Source of the DNA: Koleobacter methoxysyntrophicus
GTDB taxonomy: Bacteria; Bacillota; Thermosediminibacteria; Koleobacterales; Koleobacteraceae
NCBI RefSeq assembly: GCF_017301615.1
Contig: NZ_CP059066.1
Coordinates: 1,020,001-1,084,000 of the forward strand
Direction of reading: 5' to 3'
DNA length: 64,000 nt
Shown: positions 20,020 to 28,760 of the stretch, piece by piece
Layout of the letters: the number at the start of each line of letters is the position of its first letter
Position numbering within the stretch: the stretch's first letter is position 1
Position numbers and translations under genes: made by a program
Notes under the pieces: model-generated
What the model saw: the letters and a program-made list of their open reading frames with translations, nothing else
What the model was told of the DNA's origin: nothing
Database searches by the model: none

Positions 20020-20178
20020 CTCAGGGAGAATTAAATGGCATCCCCCCGCTTGCCGTTCGCTCCTCTCTTAGCTCCGCTCACTCTGGAATTTGGCTCTCCG
20101 CCGCCACAGGCTTGTGAGCCAAATTAACAGTCGCTTATGTGTCTGCCATTTATTCAACCGAACTTACCATTTCCTGAG
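20020..20178. repeat. Long nested imperfect inverted repeat (about 159 bp), intergenic
   Basis: Three nested arms pair: CTCAGG (20020-20025) with CCTGAG (20173-20178), GAATTAAATGGCA (20028-20040) with TGCCATTTATTC (20144-20155, one bulged base), and ATTTGGCT (20088-20095) with AGCCAAAT (20117-20124). The interior is pyrimidine-rich and more GC-rich than its surroundings. No coding frame of note. It could be a small palindromic mobile repeat (MITE-like), a structured RNA, or a relic. The rest of the 19931-20322 gap holds only a terminator and a promoter. Confidence 0.6.
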
Positions 20179-20224
20179 TGAGTATATAGCCATTTTTTAA
20201 ATAAAAACAATTCAAAAAAAGGAA

Positions 20225-20253
20225 TTGTTTATACGGCGGAGAATAATTATAAT
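20225..20253 (+). promoter_or_regulatory. Probable sigma-A promoter of the DUF554 gene
   Basis: TTGTTT (20225-20230), 17-bp spacer, TATAAT (20248-20253), about 70 bp before the DUF554 start. Confidence 0.5.
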
Positions 20254-20322
20254 GTCCGGTATATTATTATTAATATATATTTTCGAGATATAATTATAGA
20301 TTTAAAAAAGGAGGATTCTAGA

Positions 20323-21012
20323 ATGCTCGGAACTATTGTCAACTCGGCAGCAATTATTGTAGGAACTTTTTTGGGCATACTGCTTAAAACGGGAATTCCT
20401 GATAAAATAAAGCATACTATTATGCAGGGCATAGGGCTTTCCGTTATGTTAATCGGTCTTTCTATGGCCATGAAAACCCAGAACGTAATTATTGTAATTT
20501 TAAGCCTGGTAATCGGAGGGATCATTGGAGAGGTTTTTGCGATAGAAGACAGGTTGAAGAATGCCGGAGAATGGTTAGAGGAAAGGGTTGGCCAAAACCA
20601 GGGGGATTTTACTAGAGGCTTTGTAACCACCAGCCTTATATTTTGTGTGGGGGCTATGGCAATAATGGGTGCACTGGAAAGCGGCCTTACAGGGAACCAT
20701 ACTACCCTATTTGCAAAATCTGCCCTGGATGGTATAACTTCTATTGTCTTTGCATCAAGCATGGGTATAGGGGTGGCTTTTTCCGCTCTGCCTGTTTTTA
20801 TATACCAAGGATTAATAACCTTGACTGCAGCATCCATGAAAGTATTTTTAACAGATGCTATTATAAGGGAGATGACGGCGACAGGAGGGGTTTTAATTTT
20901 GGGCATAGGCTTGAATATCCTTGAAATAACTAAAATCAAGGTTGGAAACATGCTGCCGGCCATAATAGGGGCTGTATTTTTAACTGTTCTTATGGCTAGA
21001 TTTCCTTTTTAA
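20323..21012 (+). CDS. DUF554 family membrane protein (YdfK-like)
   Basis: A 229-residue integral membrane protein with about seven hydrophobic segments. The opening MLGTIVNSAAIIVGTFLGIL, LSLVIGGIIGE and FCVGAMAIMGALESGLTG are typical of DUF554. The family has no settled function; a transport role is often guessed. The ATG at 20323 follows AAAGGAGG. The next gene begins 38 bp later and may be cotranscribed. Confidence 0.88.
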   Translation: MLGTIVNSAAIIVGTFLGILLKTGIPDKIKHTIMQGIGLSVMLIGLSMAMKTQNVIIVILSLVIGGIIGEVFAIEDRLKNAGEWLEERVGQNQGDFTRGFVTTSLIFCVGAMAIMGALESGLTGNHTTLFAKSALDGITSIVFASSMGIGVAFSALPVFIYQGLITLTAASMKVFLTDAIIREMTATGGVLILGIGLNILEITKIKVGNMLPAIIGAVFLTVLMARFPF

Positions 21013-21050
21013 TATTAATATATTTGTACATAATCGGGGAGGTGAGTTTA

Positions 21051-22160
21051 GTGCAGGAAGATATATATAACCTTTCTACACCCCATCTTATTATACGCAG
21101 AGATGTTCTGGAAAACAATATAAGAGACATGGCACTCTTTGCTCAAAGCGCAGGTGTGAGTTTAAGGCCCCATATTAAATCCCACAAGATACCCGAAATA
21201 GCCCGACTTCAAATTGAATTTGGTGCAAAAGGTATAACGGTATCTAAAATAGGTGAAGCCGAGGTTATGGCGGACTCGGGAATTGACGATATATTTATTG
21301 CATATCAGATAATAGGCAGGGATAAAATCCTGAGGCTTGTAGATCTAGCAAAAAGGGTTAATGTCCGGGTAGGGGTGGACAGCCTTTACGGGCTGGATAT
21401 ATTGAATGAGGCATTTGAGAATCAGGGTTCTGCCATTGATGTACTGATTGAAATAGATACCGGCCTAAAGAGGTGTGGACTGGAACCGGGTAAAGGGGTA
21501 ATAGATTTTGCAAAAGAGGTATTAAAAAGAAGGGCATTGAATTTTAAAGGCATATTTACCCATGCCGGCAATGCATATGGTGCACAGAACCGCGATCAGG
21601 TAAGACAAATAGGTGAAGAAGAAGGCCGGATAATGGCCAGGCTGGCCGGTGAATTAACCCGACACGGTATTAATGTTGAAGAGGTAAGTGTGGGCTCTAC
21701 ACCAACAGCTAAAATTTCGGGTAAAGAAAAAGGGGTTACCGAAATAAGGCCGGGGAACTATGTTTTTTATGACGCTATACAGATGGGGCTGAGGACAGCC
21801 GATGAGAACATGTGTTCGTTAAGGGTGCTTACTACAGTTATAAGTAAGCCTTCCCCCGACAGGGCAATTATAGATGCAGGCAGTAAAACCTTTGCGCTGG
21901 ATAAAGGGGCTCACGGTGTTTCAAATGTTAAGGGCTTTGGATATGTAGTAGGGAAAAAGGGAGTGGTAATTGAACGTCTTTCAGAAGAACATGGAATCCT
22001 CGATATATCTCAGAATCACGATATCCAGATAGGTGAAATATTGGAGATTATCCCCAATCATGCCTGTCCGGTTATAAATCTCTTTGATGAAGTTGCATAT
22101 GTTGAAGGGAGTCGGGTAAAAGGCTTCTGGAAAATTGCAGCTAGAGGTAAAAATAGGTAA
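21051..22160 (+). CDS. PLP-dependent D-threonine aldolase / D-serine dehydratase-like enzyme
   Basis: A 369-residue fold-type III PLP enzyme (alanine-racemase-like N-terminal barrel). The PLP lysine lies in RPHIKSHKIPEIARLQ (~45); a PLP-phosphate loop follows in GSTPTAK (~220). The C-terminal domain carries the metal-binding His and Cys of this family in IPNHACPV (~340). D-threonine aldolases split D-threonine to glycine and acetaldehyde; related enzymes deaminate D-serine. The exact substrate is not readable. GTG at 21051 with GGGGAGGTGA upstream; a longer frame starts 27 bases earlier but lacks a ribosome site. Confidence 0.85.
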   Translation: MQEDIYNLSTPHLIIRRDVLENNIRDMALFAQSAGVSLRPHIKSHKIPEIARLQIEFGAKGITVSKIGEAEVMADSGIDDIFIAYQIIGRDKILRLVDLAKRVNVRVGVDSLYGLDILNEAFENQGSAIDVLIEIDTGLKRCGLEPGKGVIDFAKEVLKRRALNFKGIFTHAGNAYGAQNRDQVRQIGEEEGRIMARLAGELTRHGINVEEVSVGSTPTAKISGKEKGVTEIRPGNYVFYDAIQMGLRTADENMCSLRVLTTVISKPSPDRAIIDAGSKTFALDKGAHGVSNVKGFGYVVGKKGVVIERLSEEHGILDISQNHDIQIGEILEIIPNHACPVINLFDEVAYVEGSRVKGFWKIAARGKNR

Positions 22161-22176
22161 GGAGGAATTTATATCT

Positions 22177-22698
22177 ATGAATTTGCAGAGTTTCGTTGAC
22201 AATTTTTCTGCTTTTATCAATCAATACATTGCCGAAGCCCTTTTGATATCTCTGTTGTTATTGGTAGTCAGCTTTTTAGTTCTCCTTATTTTGATTTTAA
22301 AAATGAGAAGAGTGACCCGGATTTACCGACAGTTAATAACAGGCAGTGAAGGGGTAAATCTCGAAGGGCTGCTGGTTGAAAACATGAAGATCGTATATAC
22401 GGCATTGAACAGGATTAAAGACATGGAGGAAACCTTCCGCGATTTTGAGGCCCGGCTTGATAATTGCCTGCAAAAGGTCGGGATAGTCCGTTATAATGCC
22501 TTTAAAGATGTAGGAGGGGAATTGAGCTTCGCTATTGCCCTCCTTGATTCTAACAACAACGGTCTTGTCTTAAATAGCGTATATGGGAGACAGGAAAACC
22601 GCACATATGCCAAACCCATAGTTAACGGCAGGTGCAGCTACCAGCTTTCTGTAGAAGAGAGGGAAGCTGTTGATATAGCATTAAAAAGCAGATACTAA
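22177..22698 (+). CDS. DUF4446 family protein
   Basis: The 173-residue protein has one N-terminal transmembrane helix (~residues 18-40, LLISLLLLVVSFLVLLILIL) followed by a cytoplasmic segment with a coiled-coil-like stretch (IKDMEETFRDFEARLDNCL) and the DUF4446 block VGIVRYNAFKDVGGELSFA. Its function is unknown; it is commonly found near parB in clostridia. The ATG at 22177 follows AAGGAGG at a slightly long 11 bp. Confidence 0.85.
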   Translation: MNLQSFVDNFSAFINQYIAEALLISLLLLVVSFLVLLILILKMRRVTRIYRQLITGSEGVNLEGLLVENMKIVYTALNRIKDMEETFRDFEARLDNCLQKVGIVRYNAFKDVGGELSFAIALLDSNNNGLVLNSVYGRQENRTYAKPIVNGRCSYQLSVEEREAVDIALKSRY

Positions 22699-22838
22699 AA
22701 AAATTTAGTAAAAAAAGGAGGATTTTAGCGGTTAAGGGCGAATAATATTAAAAAATACATAAAACATAAATAAAATACATAAATAAAACAAAATTACTGC
22801 GGGGTATGCCGGATAAATAAAAGGGGGTGATACTTTCG

Positions 22839-23786
22839 GTGACATCGAAAAAGCGGAAAAATCTCTTTACTGTCATGATTATCCCCCATTCGGAAAGGCC
22901 CACCCTAACCTTTAACATCTCCCTGTTTCTGGTTCAAACCCTTGGCTTCCTTGTAGTGGTCTCTATTGTATTAATGATGGTATTCAGCTATTCATACCAG
23001 CATATGCGGGTAGAACTGGCTGAGTACAGCATGAAAGCCGAAGAGTATAAGCTGTTAAGGGAGCAGGTCGATTTCTTTGCCAAGGAAACCGAAATGCTTC
23101 AGGAAAAGATGAAGGCATTGGAGAAACTCGATACCGATATAAGGGTTTTAATGAAGAACGATCCTGCCATTGAAAAATTGAACGATTCCACACAGGTGAA
23201 AATTGCCCAAGCTGTTTTAGAATCGAATTCCCCATATGCATCAAGAGGCGGCGGCTTTCAAATTACCCGCAATCCCACTACTATTAGGGAACAGATGAAT
23301 GCAGATCTGGAGATGATCAAAAACGAGATGGATGCAAGGGAAGACAGTTTAACCCAATTAAGGTCAGCAGTGCAGGAGCGGCATGACCGCCTGGCGGCTA
23401 CCCCATCAATCTGGCCTGTAAGGAACGCACGAATAACATCACCTTTCGGATACAGGCGCTCTCCCCTAAGCTTTAGAAGGGAATTCCACAGTGGTATAGA
23501 CCTTGCAACCAACTACGGGGCACCTGTATATGCGGCAAGCGACGGGGTAGTTACTTTTTCGGGCTGGAGGAGCGGGTACGGTTGGACGGTTATAATCAGC
23601 AATGATTACGGGTTCACAACCTTATATGCCCACAATTCACAGCTCCTTGTTAAACGAGGAACTAAAGTAAGTAAAGGGGATATTATTGCTAAAGTTGGAA
23701 GTTCCGGAAGATCTACCGGTCCGCATGTTCATTATGAAGTTTGGGTTAACGGATCCCTGGTCAATCCAAAAGAATACCTGCACTAG
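22839..23786 (+). CDS. M23 (LytM) family murein endopeptidase, membrane-anchored
   Basis: The 315-residue protein has a single N-terminal transmembrane helix (~27-50), a coiled-coil stalk (~55-100 and 150-185) and a C-terminal M23 domain with zinc ligands in FHSGIDLA (HxxxD) and the second motif HVHYEV. It should cut peptidoglycan cross-bridges, or act as a regulator in the cell envelope during growth or sporulation. All metal ligands are kept, so activity is likely. The GTG at 22839 has AAGGGGGTGAT ahead. A bactofilin gene follows after 11 bp; this M23-bactofilin pair is a recurrent cell-shape module. Confidence 0.92.
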   Translation: MTSKKRKNLFTVMIIPHSERPTLTFNISLFLVQTLGFLVVVSIVLMMVFSYSYQHMRVELAEYSMKAEEYKLLREQVDFFAKETEMLQEKMKALEKLDTDIRVLMKNDPAIEKLNDSTQVKIAQAVLESNSPYASRGGGFQITRNPTTIREQMNADLEMIKNEMDAREDSLTQLRSAVQERHDRLAATPSIWPVRNARITSPFGYRRSPLSFRREFHSGIDLATNYGAPVYAASDGVVTFSGWRSGYGWTVIISNDYGFTTLYAHNSQLLVKRGTKVSKGDIIAKVGSSGRSTGPHVHYEVWVNGSLVNPKEYLH

Positions 23787-23797
23787 AAAGGGGATAA

Positions 23798-24232
23798 ATG
23801 ATGTTTGGTAAAAAGGAACAAGAATCTACAAACATTAGGAATATCGATAAAGTAGATACCATAATAGGAAAAGGCACAGAAATCAAAGGGTCTGTTGAAG
23901 GAACGGGAGTGATAAGGGTAGACGGCAAAATTGAAGGAGATATTCATACCTCGGGAGATGTAATTGTAGGTGAAACCGGTAAGGTATATGCGGATATTAA
24001 GGCAAGGCACGTAACTGCTGCTGGAGAGGTTCACGGAAATATCCAGGCCCAGGGCAAACTGGAGATTATCGCAAAAGGTAAGGTCTATGGAGATATCCAG
24101 GTTTCAAGCCTTGTAATTAACGATGGAGCTATTTTCGAAGGGAAAAGCGAAATGATTAAGGAGGATTCTTCAGGACCGAAGGAATTTAATTTAAATTTCA
24201 CAGAGAACGAAGAAGAGGAGGCAAAAAATTAA
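23798..24232 (+). CDS. Bactofilin (polymer-forming cytoskeletal protein)
   Basis: A 144-residue protein whose centre (~20-110) is a right-handed beta-helix of repeated short turns such as GTGVIRVDGKIEGDI and GKVYGDIQVSSL, the bactofilin fold that self-assembles into filaments without nucleotide. The acidic tail ends in a Glu-rich run. It is linked to the preceding M23 peptidase, which bactofilins often position at the envelope. ATG at 23798 or 23801 after AAAGGGG. A strong terminator overlaps its stop. Confidence 0.95.
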   Translation: MMFGKKEQESTNIRNIDKVDTIIGKGTEIKGSVEGTGVIRVDGKIEGDIHTSGDVIVGETGKVYADIKARHVTAAGEVHGNIQAQGKLEIIAKGKVYGDIQVSSLVINDGAIFEGKSEMIKEDSSGPKEFNLNFTENEEEEAKN

Positions 24233-24260
24233 CCCAATCTGTAGATTGGGTTAATTTTTT
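24229..24260 (+). terminator. Rho-independent terminator after the bactofilin gene
   Basis: A perfect 11-bp stem, TTAACCCAATC (24229-24239) with GATTGGGTTAA (24244-24254), then six T. It starts at the bactofilin stop codon and lies only about 12 bp before the next gene. Confidence 0.95.
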
Positions 24261-24272
24261 GGATCAAAAACT

Positions 24273-25145
24273 ATGAGGTGCCTTTTTATAGTCAATCCGG
24301 TAGCAGGCGGTGGAAGAGCCAAAAGGGTCTGGGAAAGAATAAAAGGACAGCTTGAATACGACAGGGCTTTTTACACTGTTTTATTCACCGGTTATGAAGG
24401 GGAAGCAATAAAAATTGTAAAAAGGGAACGTGATAAATATAAGGCTGTAATTGCTGTAGGAGGAGATGGGACCGTCTGCGAAGTAGTCAATGGGTTAGCA
24501 GGTTCAGATACCCTCTTGGGGGTTATACCTGCGGGGTCGGGTAACGATTTATCAAAGGCACTGGGCATTCCGATAGACCCGGTTCAGGCCTTAAAAGCAG
24601 CGCTTTCGGGTGAGGTTCGGGAAGTAGACCTGGGCAGGATCGATGGCCGTTTTTTCATTAATGTAGCCAGCAGTGGTTTCGATGCGGAAGTGGTGGAAGA
24701 AGCGAGAAAAACCCCTGCCTTTCTAAAACCATTTTCCTATTTATTCGCCGTAATCAAGTGTTTATTCAGAACCCAAAAGAGGAGTATTAACCTTATTATC
24801 GATGGAATACAATATCAAAAAGAGGTCCTTCTGATAGCCGTAGCCAATGGAAAGTATTATGGCGGTGGGATGATGATAGCCCCTATGGCCCGTTTAGATG
24901 ACGGTTTTTTTGATATAATAGTTGTCAATCATGTCGGTTTCCTGGAAATTATAAGGTTTCTGCCGAAGATATTTTCCGGAGGGCATATGAAACACGCCAA
25001 AGTTGAGCACTTTAAGGGAAGGGAGATACAAATGCTTTCCGAAGAAAGGATCCCGGTTCAGAGTGATGGGGAAATCCTCGGCCACCTCCCATATAAAATA
25101 GAGATGGTGCCTAGGGCTGTAAAAATCCTTGTGCCTAGAGAATAA
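24273..25145 (+). CDS. Diacylglycerol/lipid kinase family protein (YegS/DgkB type)
   Basis: The 290-residue enzyme shows the DAGK catalytic domain: NPVAGGGRAKR, VGGDGTVCEVVNGL (~65-80) and IPAGSGNDLSKALG (~90-105). Such enzymes phosphorylate diacylglycerol to recycle it to phosphatidic acid, or act on related lipids or sphingoid bases. The C-terminal sandwich domain is complete (SDGE near 275). The ATG at 24273 has only a weak GGA site just after a strong terminator, so it may have its own promoter or depend on read-through. Confidence 0.88.
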   Translation: MRCLFIVNPVAGGGRAKRVWERIKGQLEYDRAFYTVLFTGYEGEAIKIVKRERDKYKAVIAVGGDGTVCEVVNGLAGSDTLLGVIPAGSGNDLSKALGIPIDPVQALKAALSGEVREVDLGRIDGRFFINVASSGFDAEVVEEARKTPAFLKPFSYLFAVIKCLFRTQKRSINLIIDGIQYQKEVLLIAVANGKYYGGGMMIAPMARLDDGFFDIIVVNHVGFLEIIRFLPKIFSGGHMKHAKVEHFKGREIQMLSEERIPVQSDGEILGHLPYKIEMVPRAVKILVPRE

Positions 25146-25379
25146 TTTGTTAGCTTTAGTGGTAAAAATAACCTTGAAGAGGATTCCTTATTCAGCCTGT
25201 TGAATGATTAAAGGCGAAACCAGATTCAGAATATATAAGCAACCGTGGACAAAAGGAAACCAGTCTATTGAAGGGCTAATCATACGGAAGCAAAGGCTTA
25301 TACCCTGGATTGGTTACGACACGAGGAAGAGGCTATCCGCATAAAGGGGTAGTCATACAAAATCAAAGGGAGGGTCTAA
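25146..25379 (+). other. Intergenic stretch with a possible 46-residue ORF
   Basis: This 234-bp gap holds an ATG frame (25204-25344) encoding a basic, Trp-containing peptide beginning MIKGETRFRIYKQPW, but no ribosome-binding site precedes it. I see no terminator or clear promoter. It may be chance or a short unrecognised gene. Confidence 0.25.
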
Positions 25380-26045
25380 ATGATGTATAAAGACAGGGAA
25401 GAAGCAGGGGATGAACTGGCCCGTGTTCTTCAGGATTATAAAAATGATGAGAGCACCCTGGTCCTTGCTATTCCCAGGGGCGGCGCCGTTATAGCATCAC
25501 GGATTTCAAAGGCTTTGGGAATACCGTGGGATTTTGTTGTCCCTAAAAAGATCGGTGCCCCCCACAATCCCGAGCTGGCTATAGGTGTGGTTATGCAGGA
25601 CGGTTCGGTGATTGTAAACGAAAATGCCCGCTTTTTTTTAGAGGTGAATGAATCATATCTACAACAGGAAAAACAAAGGCTTTATAAGGAGATTCAGAGG
25701 CGGATGCAGTTATACCGTAAGGACAGACCTTATCCTGAATTAAAAGACAAAAGGATAATATTGACGGATGATGGAATAGCTACAGGTTTTACGGTTAAAG
25801 GAGCCATAAAATTTATCCGAAATAAAAACCCCAGAGAAATTATCCTGGCCGTTCCCGTGGCTGCTCCCGAGTCCCTTGAAGAACTGGAACCCCTTGTAGA
25901 CAGGGTGGTCTGTCCCTTAAGGCCCAGAATGTTCTATGCTGTAGGGCAGTTTTATGAAGATTTTTCCCAAACTACCGATGAAGAAGTCATTAGATTGTTT
26001 GAAAAAGACAGTAAAGGGTATGATAATCTCCCATCAGACAAATAA
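25380..26045 (+). CDS. Phosphoribosyltransferase-fold protein (COG1926 type)
   Basis: A 221-residue PRTase-like protein. The N-terminal LAIPRGGAVIASRISKALG and VVPKKIGAPHNPELAIGV plus the PRPP loop IILTDDGIATGFTVKGAI (~125-142) fit the family often annotated as a predicted phosphoribosyltransferase. The usual two acidic residues of the PRPP loop are present (DD). The substrate is unknown. ATG at 25380 or 25383 after GGGAGGG. Confidence 0.85.
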   Translation: MMYKDREEAGDELARVLQDYKNDESTLVLAIPRGGAVIASRISKALGIPWDFVVPKKIGAPHNPELAIGVVMQDGSVIVNENARFFLEVNESYLQQEKQRLYKEIQRRMQLYRKDRPYPELKDKRIILTDDGIATGFTVKGAIKFIRNKNPREIILAVPVAAPESLEELEPLVDRVVCPLRPRMFYAVGQFYEDFSQTTDEEVIRLFEKDSKGYDNLPSDK

Positions 26046-26100
26046 TATTAAATAAGGAACCACTTAAAAACCCCTATTATCCGGTGATGCTGGAGGGTCG

Positions 26101-26721
26101 TTAAAACCTTCGTTTGGTCATTTCTGCTGGGAATATCTTATTGAAGCTGCAGTAGATACCCTTAGAAATTATATCGGCCATCTTCATAACCAGGCCCAGG
26201 CGGGTATTCTGAAGTACCAGGTATTCCATGAACCCACCCACATTTACTATTCCGGTAATATTGAAGTTCCCCACAAAGGGGAGGTCTTTTTTTACTCCTG
26301 CCCCCGGTTTCAAAGGCCCTTCACAAATACATATGTGGCCTACATGATCCAGTTTTCCCAGGGATGCATCTATGGCTATTATAAAAGGGGATTTATAGTT
26401 ATCCTTTATATTATTTAAATTTTCGACCAGATTTACCGCATGGACAGGGTTATCAAGATTCCCCAAAACATGGACCCCCGGGATATGTAAATGATTTAAT
26501 TTGGAGCCTATTATCGGGCCGAGAGAATCACCCGTTGAGCGGTCTGTTCCTATGCAAAGGATGATAATTTCCCTAAATTCCTCTTCTGAAAAAAATTCCT
26601 CAAAAAAATAAGAAAAACCTGTAATAAAATCCATTAACGCACTGGGCTTATTTATATCTATCTTCTTTTCCATCTTTTTCTTTATTAAAGGGTTAAACAA
26701 AGGCAGATTAATCTGAAACAA
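26101..26721 (-). CDS. yyaC: Spore protease-like protein YyaC (DUF1256)
   Basis: The 206-residue protein is related to the Gpr germination protease fold. Family hallmarks are CIGTDRSTGDSLGPIIGSKL (~65-84), IAIDASLGKLDHVGHI and FNITGIVNVGGFMEYLVLQ. In Bacillus, yyaC lies beside spo0J and is expressed during sporulation, which supports a spore-forming host. The TTG at 26721 has AGGAGG 8 bases upstream. It is one of the few leftward genes on this side of the origin. Confidence 0.93.
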   Translation of the reverse strand: MFQINLPLFNPLIKKKMEKKIDINKPSALMDFITGFSYFFEEFFSEEEFREIIILCIGTDRSTGDSLGPIIGSKLNHLHIPGVHVLGNLDNPVHAVNLVENLNNIKDNYKSPFIIAIDASLGKLDHVGHICICEGPLKPGAGVKKDLPFVGNFNITGIVNVGGFMEYLVLQNTRLGLVMKMADIISKGIYCSFNKIFPAEMTKRRF

Positions 26722-26814
26722 AGGAACGACCTCCTAATTTCTGTTCCTTAGAGAATTATATGTAAATTTCAGATTATCTATTCTAAAGAGGCAAAGGATT
26801 TTTTCGGAAAGGTT

Positions 26815-26843
26815 TTGCAATTACCGGAAGAATTAAATATAAT
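26815..26843 (+). promoter_or_regulatory. Sigma-A-type promoter before the DUF5711 gene
   Basis: TTGCAA (26815-26820), a 17-bp spacer and TATAAT (26838-26843), about 85 bp upstream of the start codon and divergent from yyaC. Confidence 0.6.
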
Positions 26844-26926
26844 TAGTATTAGGATAAAGCTGATTAATTCGCCGGATAAAACCGGATTAATTTACTGACG
26901 GCAAGGTGAAAATGGAGGGGAAACCG

Positions 26927-28039
26927 TTGAGCGGTGGTAGAAGAAACATTATAATTCTGGCAGGGCTTTTGCTGATAATGGTAGTAATCTTTTATTTGTT
27001 GATCGATGGTATTACTCCGCTGCAGTTTGACAAAGACCTGCCATCTTTTTCGGCGGAACCCCTTCAAATCGATAATGTCCTGTATTTTGACAGAAATTGC
27101 ATAATATGCGGCAGAGGGGAGAGGCTCGAAGGTTATAGGCCGGATAACTTTGAACCTTTATGGGGTATAAAGCCCGGTTTTCCTGTCAAAAAAATATGGA
27201 ATACCGATGGGGGGTTTATTCTGGATACGTCTAAGGGTATAGAAATGTTTGACCCCGCGGCTAAAAAGACTCTATGGAGATTTTCTGCAGGGGAAGGCCC
27301 CCAAAGGCTGTTAGATGTATGCGGCGGGTTTTCTCTTATGGAAGGCAGAATAAAAGGAGAAGAAGAATTCAATTTGTTTTTTATTGACGATAAGGGGGAA
27401 CTAAAATGGAACTTCCCGTTAAATTCCGAAACCCTTATTAACGGCTGTATTGCCTCCGATGGGGAATATATAGCTGTAAGCACATTAAAAGTGCAGAATT
27501 CTATCAATGGTAAAATCATTATGTTTAACAGCAAAGGAGAACTATTATGGGCAAAGGCCTACGACGATGAGTTGATTACTTTTTTGAATTTTAACAAAGA
27601 CGGTGAACTTACTGCACTAAAAGAGAATACCCTTGTTCGTTTTAGCCCTGAGGGGCAGCTGAAGAGAGAACAAACCCTCGGCGGCCAAATTCTGCGGGCC
27701 TCCGCATCAAGGGAAGGGTATCTAGTTCTCTGCCGGAGAGAATCTCCTGAGAGCAATATCCTAAAGGGAGGAAGAAACGTCCTTGAATTGTACAATCCTT
27801 CGGGGAGAAGGCAGTGGCAGGTGGAACTCGATCATGAATGCAGGGATATTAAAATTACCGATGACGGCCGTATAATCATTGCCCTTTTAGATAATAGTGT
27901 TTTAGCCCTGACAGTAAGGGGGGAATTTGTAGGTGAATACAGGACGGATTTTTCTATTAACGGCATTGTCACGCCACCTGAAGGTATTCCTTTTATAATA
28001 AATCATGCCGAAGGCAGTGCTTTGATAAATAATTATTAA
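26927..28039 (+). CDS. DUF5711 family membrane-anchored beta-propeller protein
   Basis: The 370-residue protein has an N-terminal transmembrane helix (~residues 8-27) and an outside domain built of repeated PQQ/WD-like blades (for example KKTLWRFSAGEG, GELKWNFPLNSE, GELLWAKAYDD, GRRQWQVELDH). The function is unknown; in clostridia DUF5711 genes typically precede cvpA as here. The TTG at 26927 has GGAGGGG six bases ahead and is my preferred start; GTG at 26906 and ATG at 26912 are alternatives with weaker sites. Confidence 0.75.
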   Translation: MSGGRRNIIILAGLLLIMVVIFYLLIDGITPLQFDKDLPSFSAEPLQIDNVLYFDRNCIICGRGERLEGYRPDNFEPLWGIKPGFPVKKIWNTDGGFILDTSKGIEMFDPAAKKTLWRFSAGEGPQRLLDVCGGFSLMEGRIKGEEEFNLFFIDDKGELKWNFPLNSETLINGCIASDGEYIAVSTLKVQNSINGKIIMFNSKGELLWAKAYDDELITFLNFNKDGELTALKENTLVRFSPEGQLKREQTLGGQILRASASREGYLVLCRRESPESNILKGGRNVLELYNPSGRRQWQVELDHECRDIKITDDGRIIIALLDNSVLALTVRGEFVGEYRTDFSINGIVTPPEGIPFIINHAEGSALINNY

Positions 28040-28055
28040 AAAGGGAGTGCCGCAA

Positions 28056-28721
28056 ATGAACTGGGTAGACTGGGCTATAATTATTGTTTTGGCCGTAAAC
28101 CTTTTTGACGGCTTAAGAAAGGGTTTTATTACGTCTTTTTTCGGGTTCGTCGGAATGATAAGCTCTATATTTATTTCCGTATTCTACCATAAATCCCTGG
28201 CCGATTACCTCAACAGCTATTTTCTTCTGGACGAAAAAATCAGGGTATTTTTAGAAGGCAGACTGACTGTACCCGTCGAAACCATCAATCTGGGGGGGGA
28301 AGTCAATTTGGGGGCTTTAAGGGAAGCGGGAGTCCCTCCGTTTTTAGGGAACCTGTTTAAGGGTAAGCTCTTAGATGGCGGAACCTTTAACCTTGCAGCA
28401 TTGATGTCCGATTTTTTTGTTAATGTTATAAGTTTCTTCATAATCTTCCTGGTGATTAGATTTATCTTTTCTATAATAATACTTATTTTAAATCAACTGA
28501 TAAAAACAGGAGGATTATCGGGCTTCAACAGGTTGCTGGGAATGGCCTTCGGTGGTTTAAAGGGGGCAATGATAATCATGGTTATTATAACTCTTGCCAT
28601 TCCTTTTTTATCCCTGAATCCCACCGGGTTTTTTAATAATGCCTTTAATAGTTCGGTGCTGGGGAAATACTTTTACCTTTATAACTTTATCCCGCCCCTT
28701 TTGGCCAATTTTTCCGTATGA
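28056..28721 (+). CDS. CvpA family membrane protein
   Basis: A 221-residue membrane protein with four main hydrophobic segments (~5-45, ~125-155, ~170-190 and a final one). The opening MNWVDWAIIIVLAVNLFDGLRKGFI is the CvpA signature. CvpA proteins are linked to colicin V production in E. coli and envelope homeostasis elsewhere. The ATG at 28056 has AAAGGGAG upstream; it follows the DUF5711 gene by 16 bp, and yedF starts 39 bp later. Confidence 0.88.
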   Translation: MNWVDWAIIIVLAVNLFDGLRKGFITSFFGFVGMISSIFISVFYHKSLADYLNSYFLLDEKIRVFLEGRLTVPVETINLGGEVNLGALREAGVPPFLGNLFKGKLLDGGTFNLAALMSDFFVNVISFFIIFLVIRFIFSIIILILNQLIKTGGLSGFNRLLGMAFGGLKGAMIIMVIITLAIPFLSLNPTGFFNNAFNSSVLGKYFYLYNFIPPLLANFSV

Positions 28722-28760
28722 ACGTAAATATCTCATATTCAAAGACAGGAGGGAAAACCG

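Noticed and set aside
25204-25344. 46-residue frame before the phosphoribosyltransferase gene as a confident gene
   Set aside because: No ribosome site and no recognisable similarity; kept only as a note on the gap.
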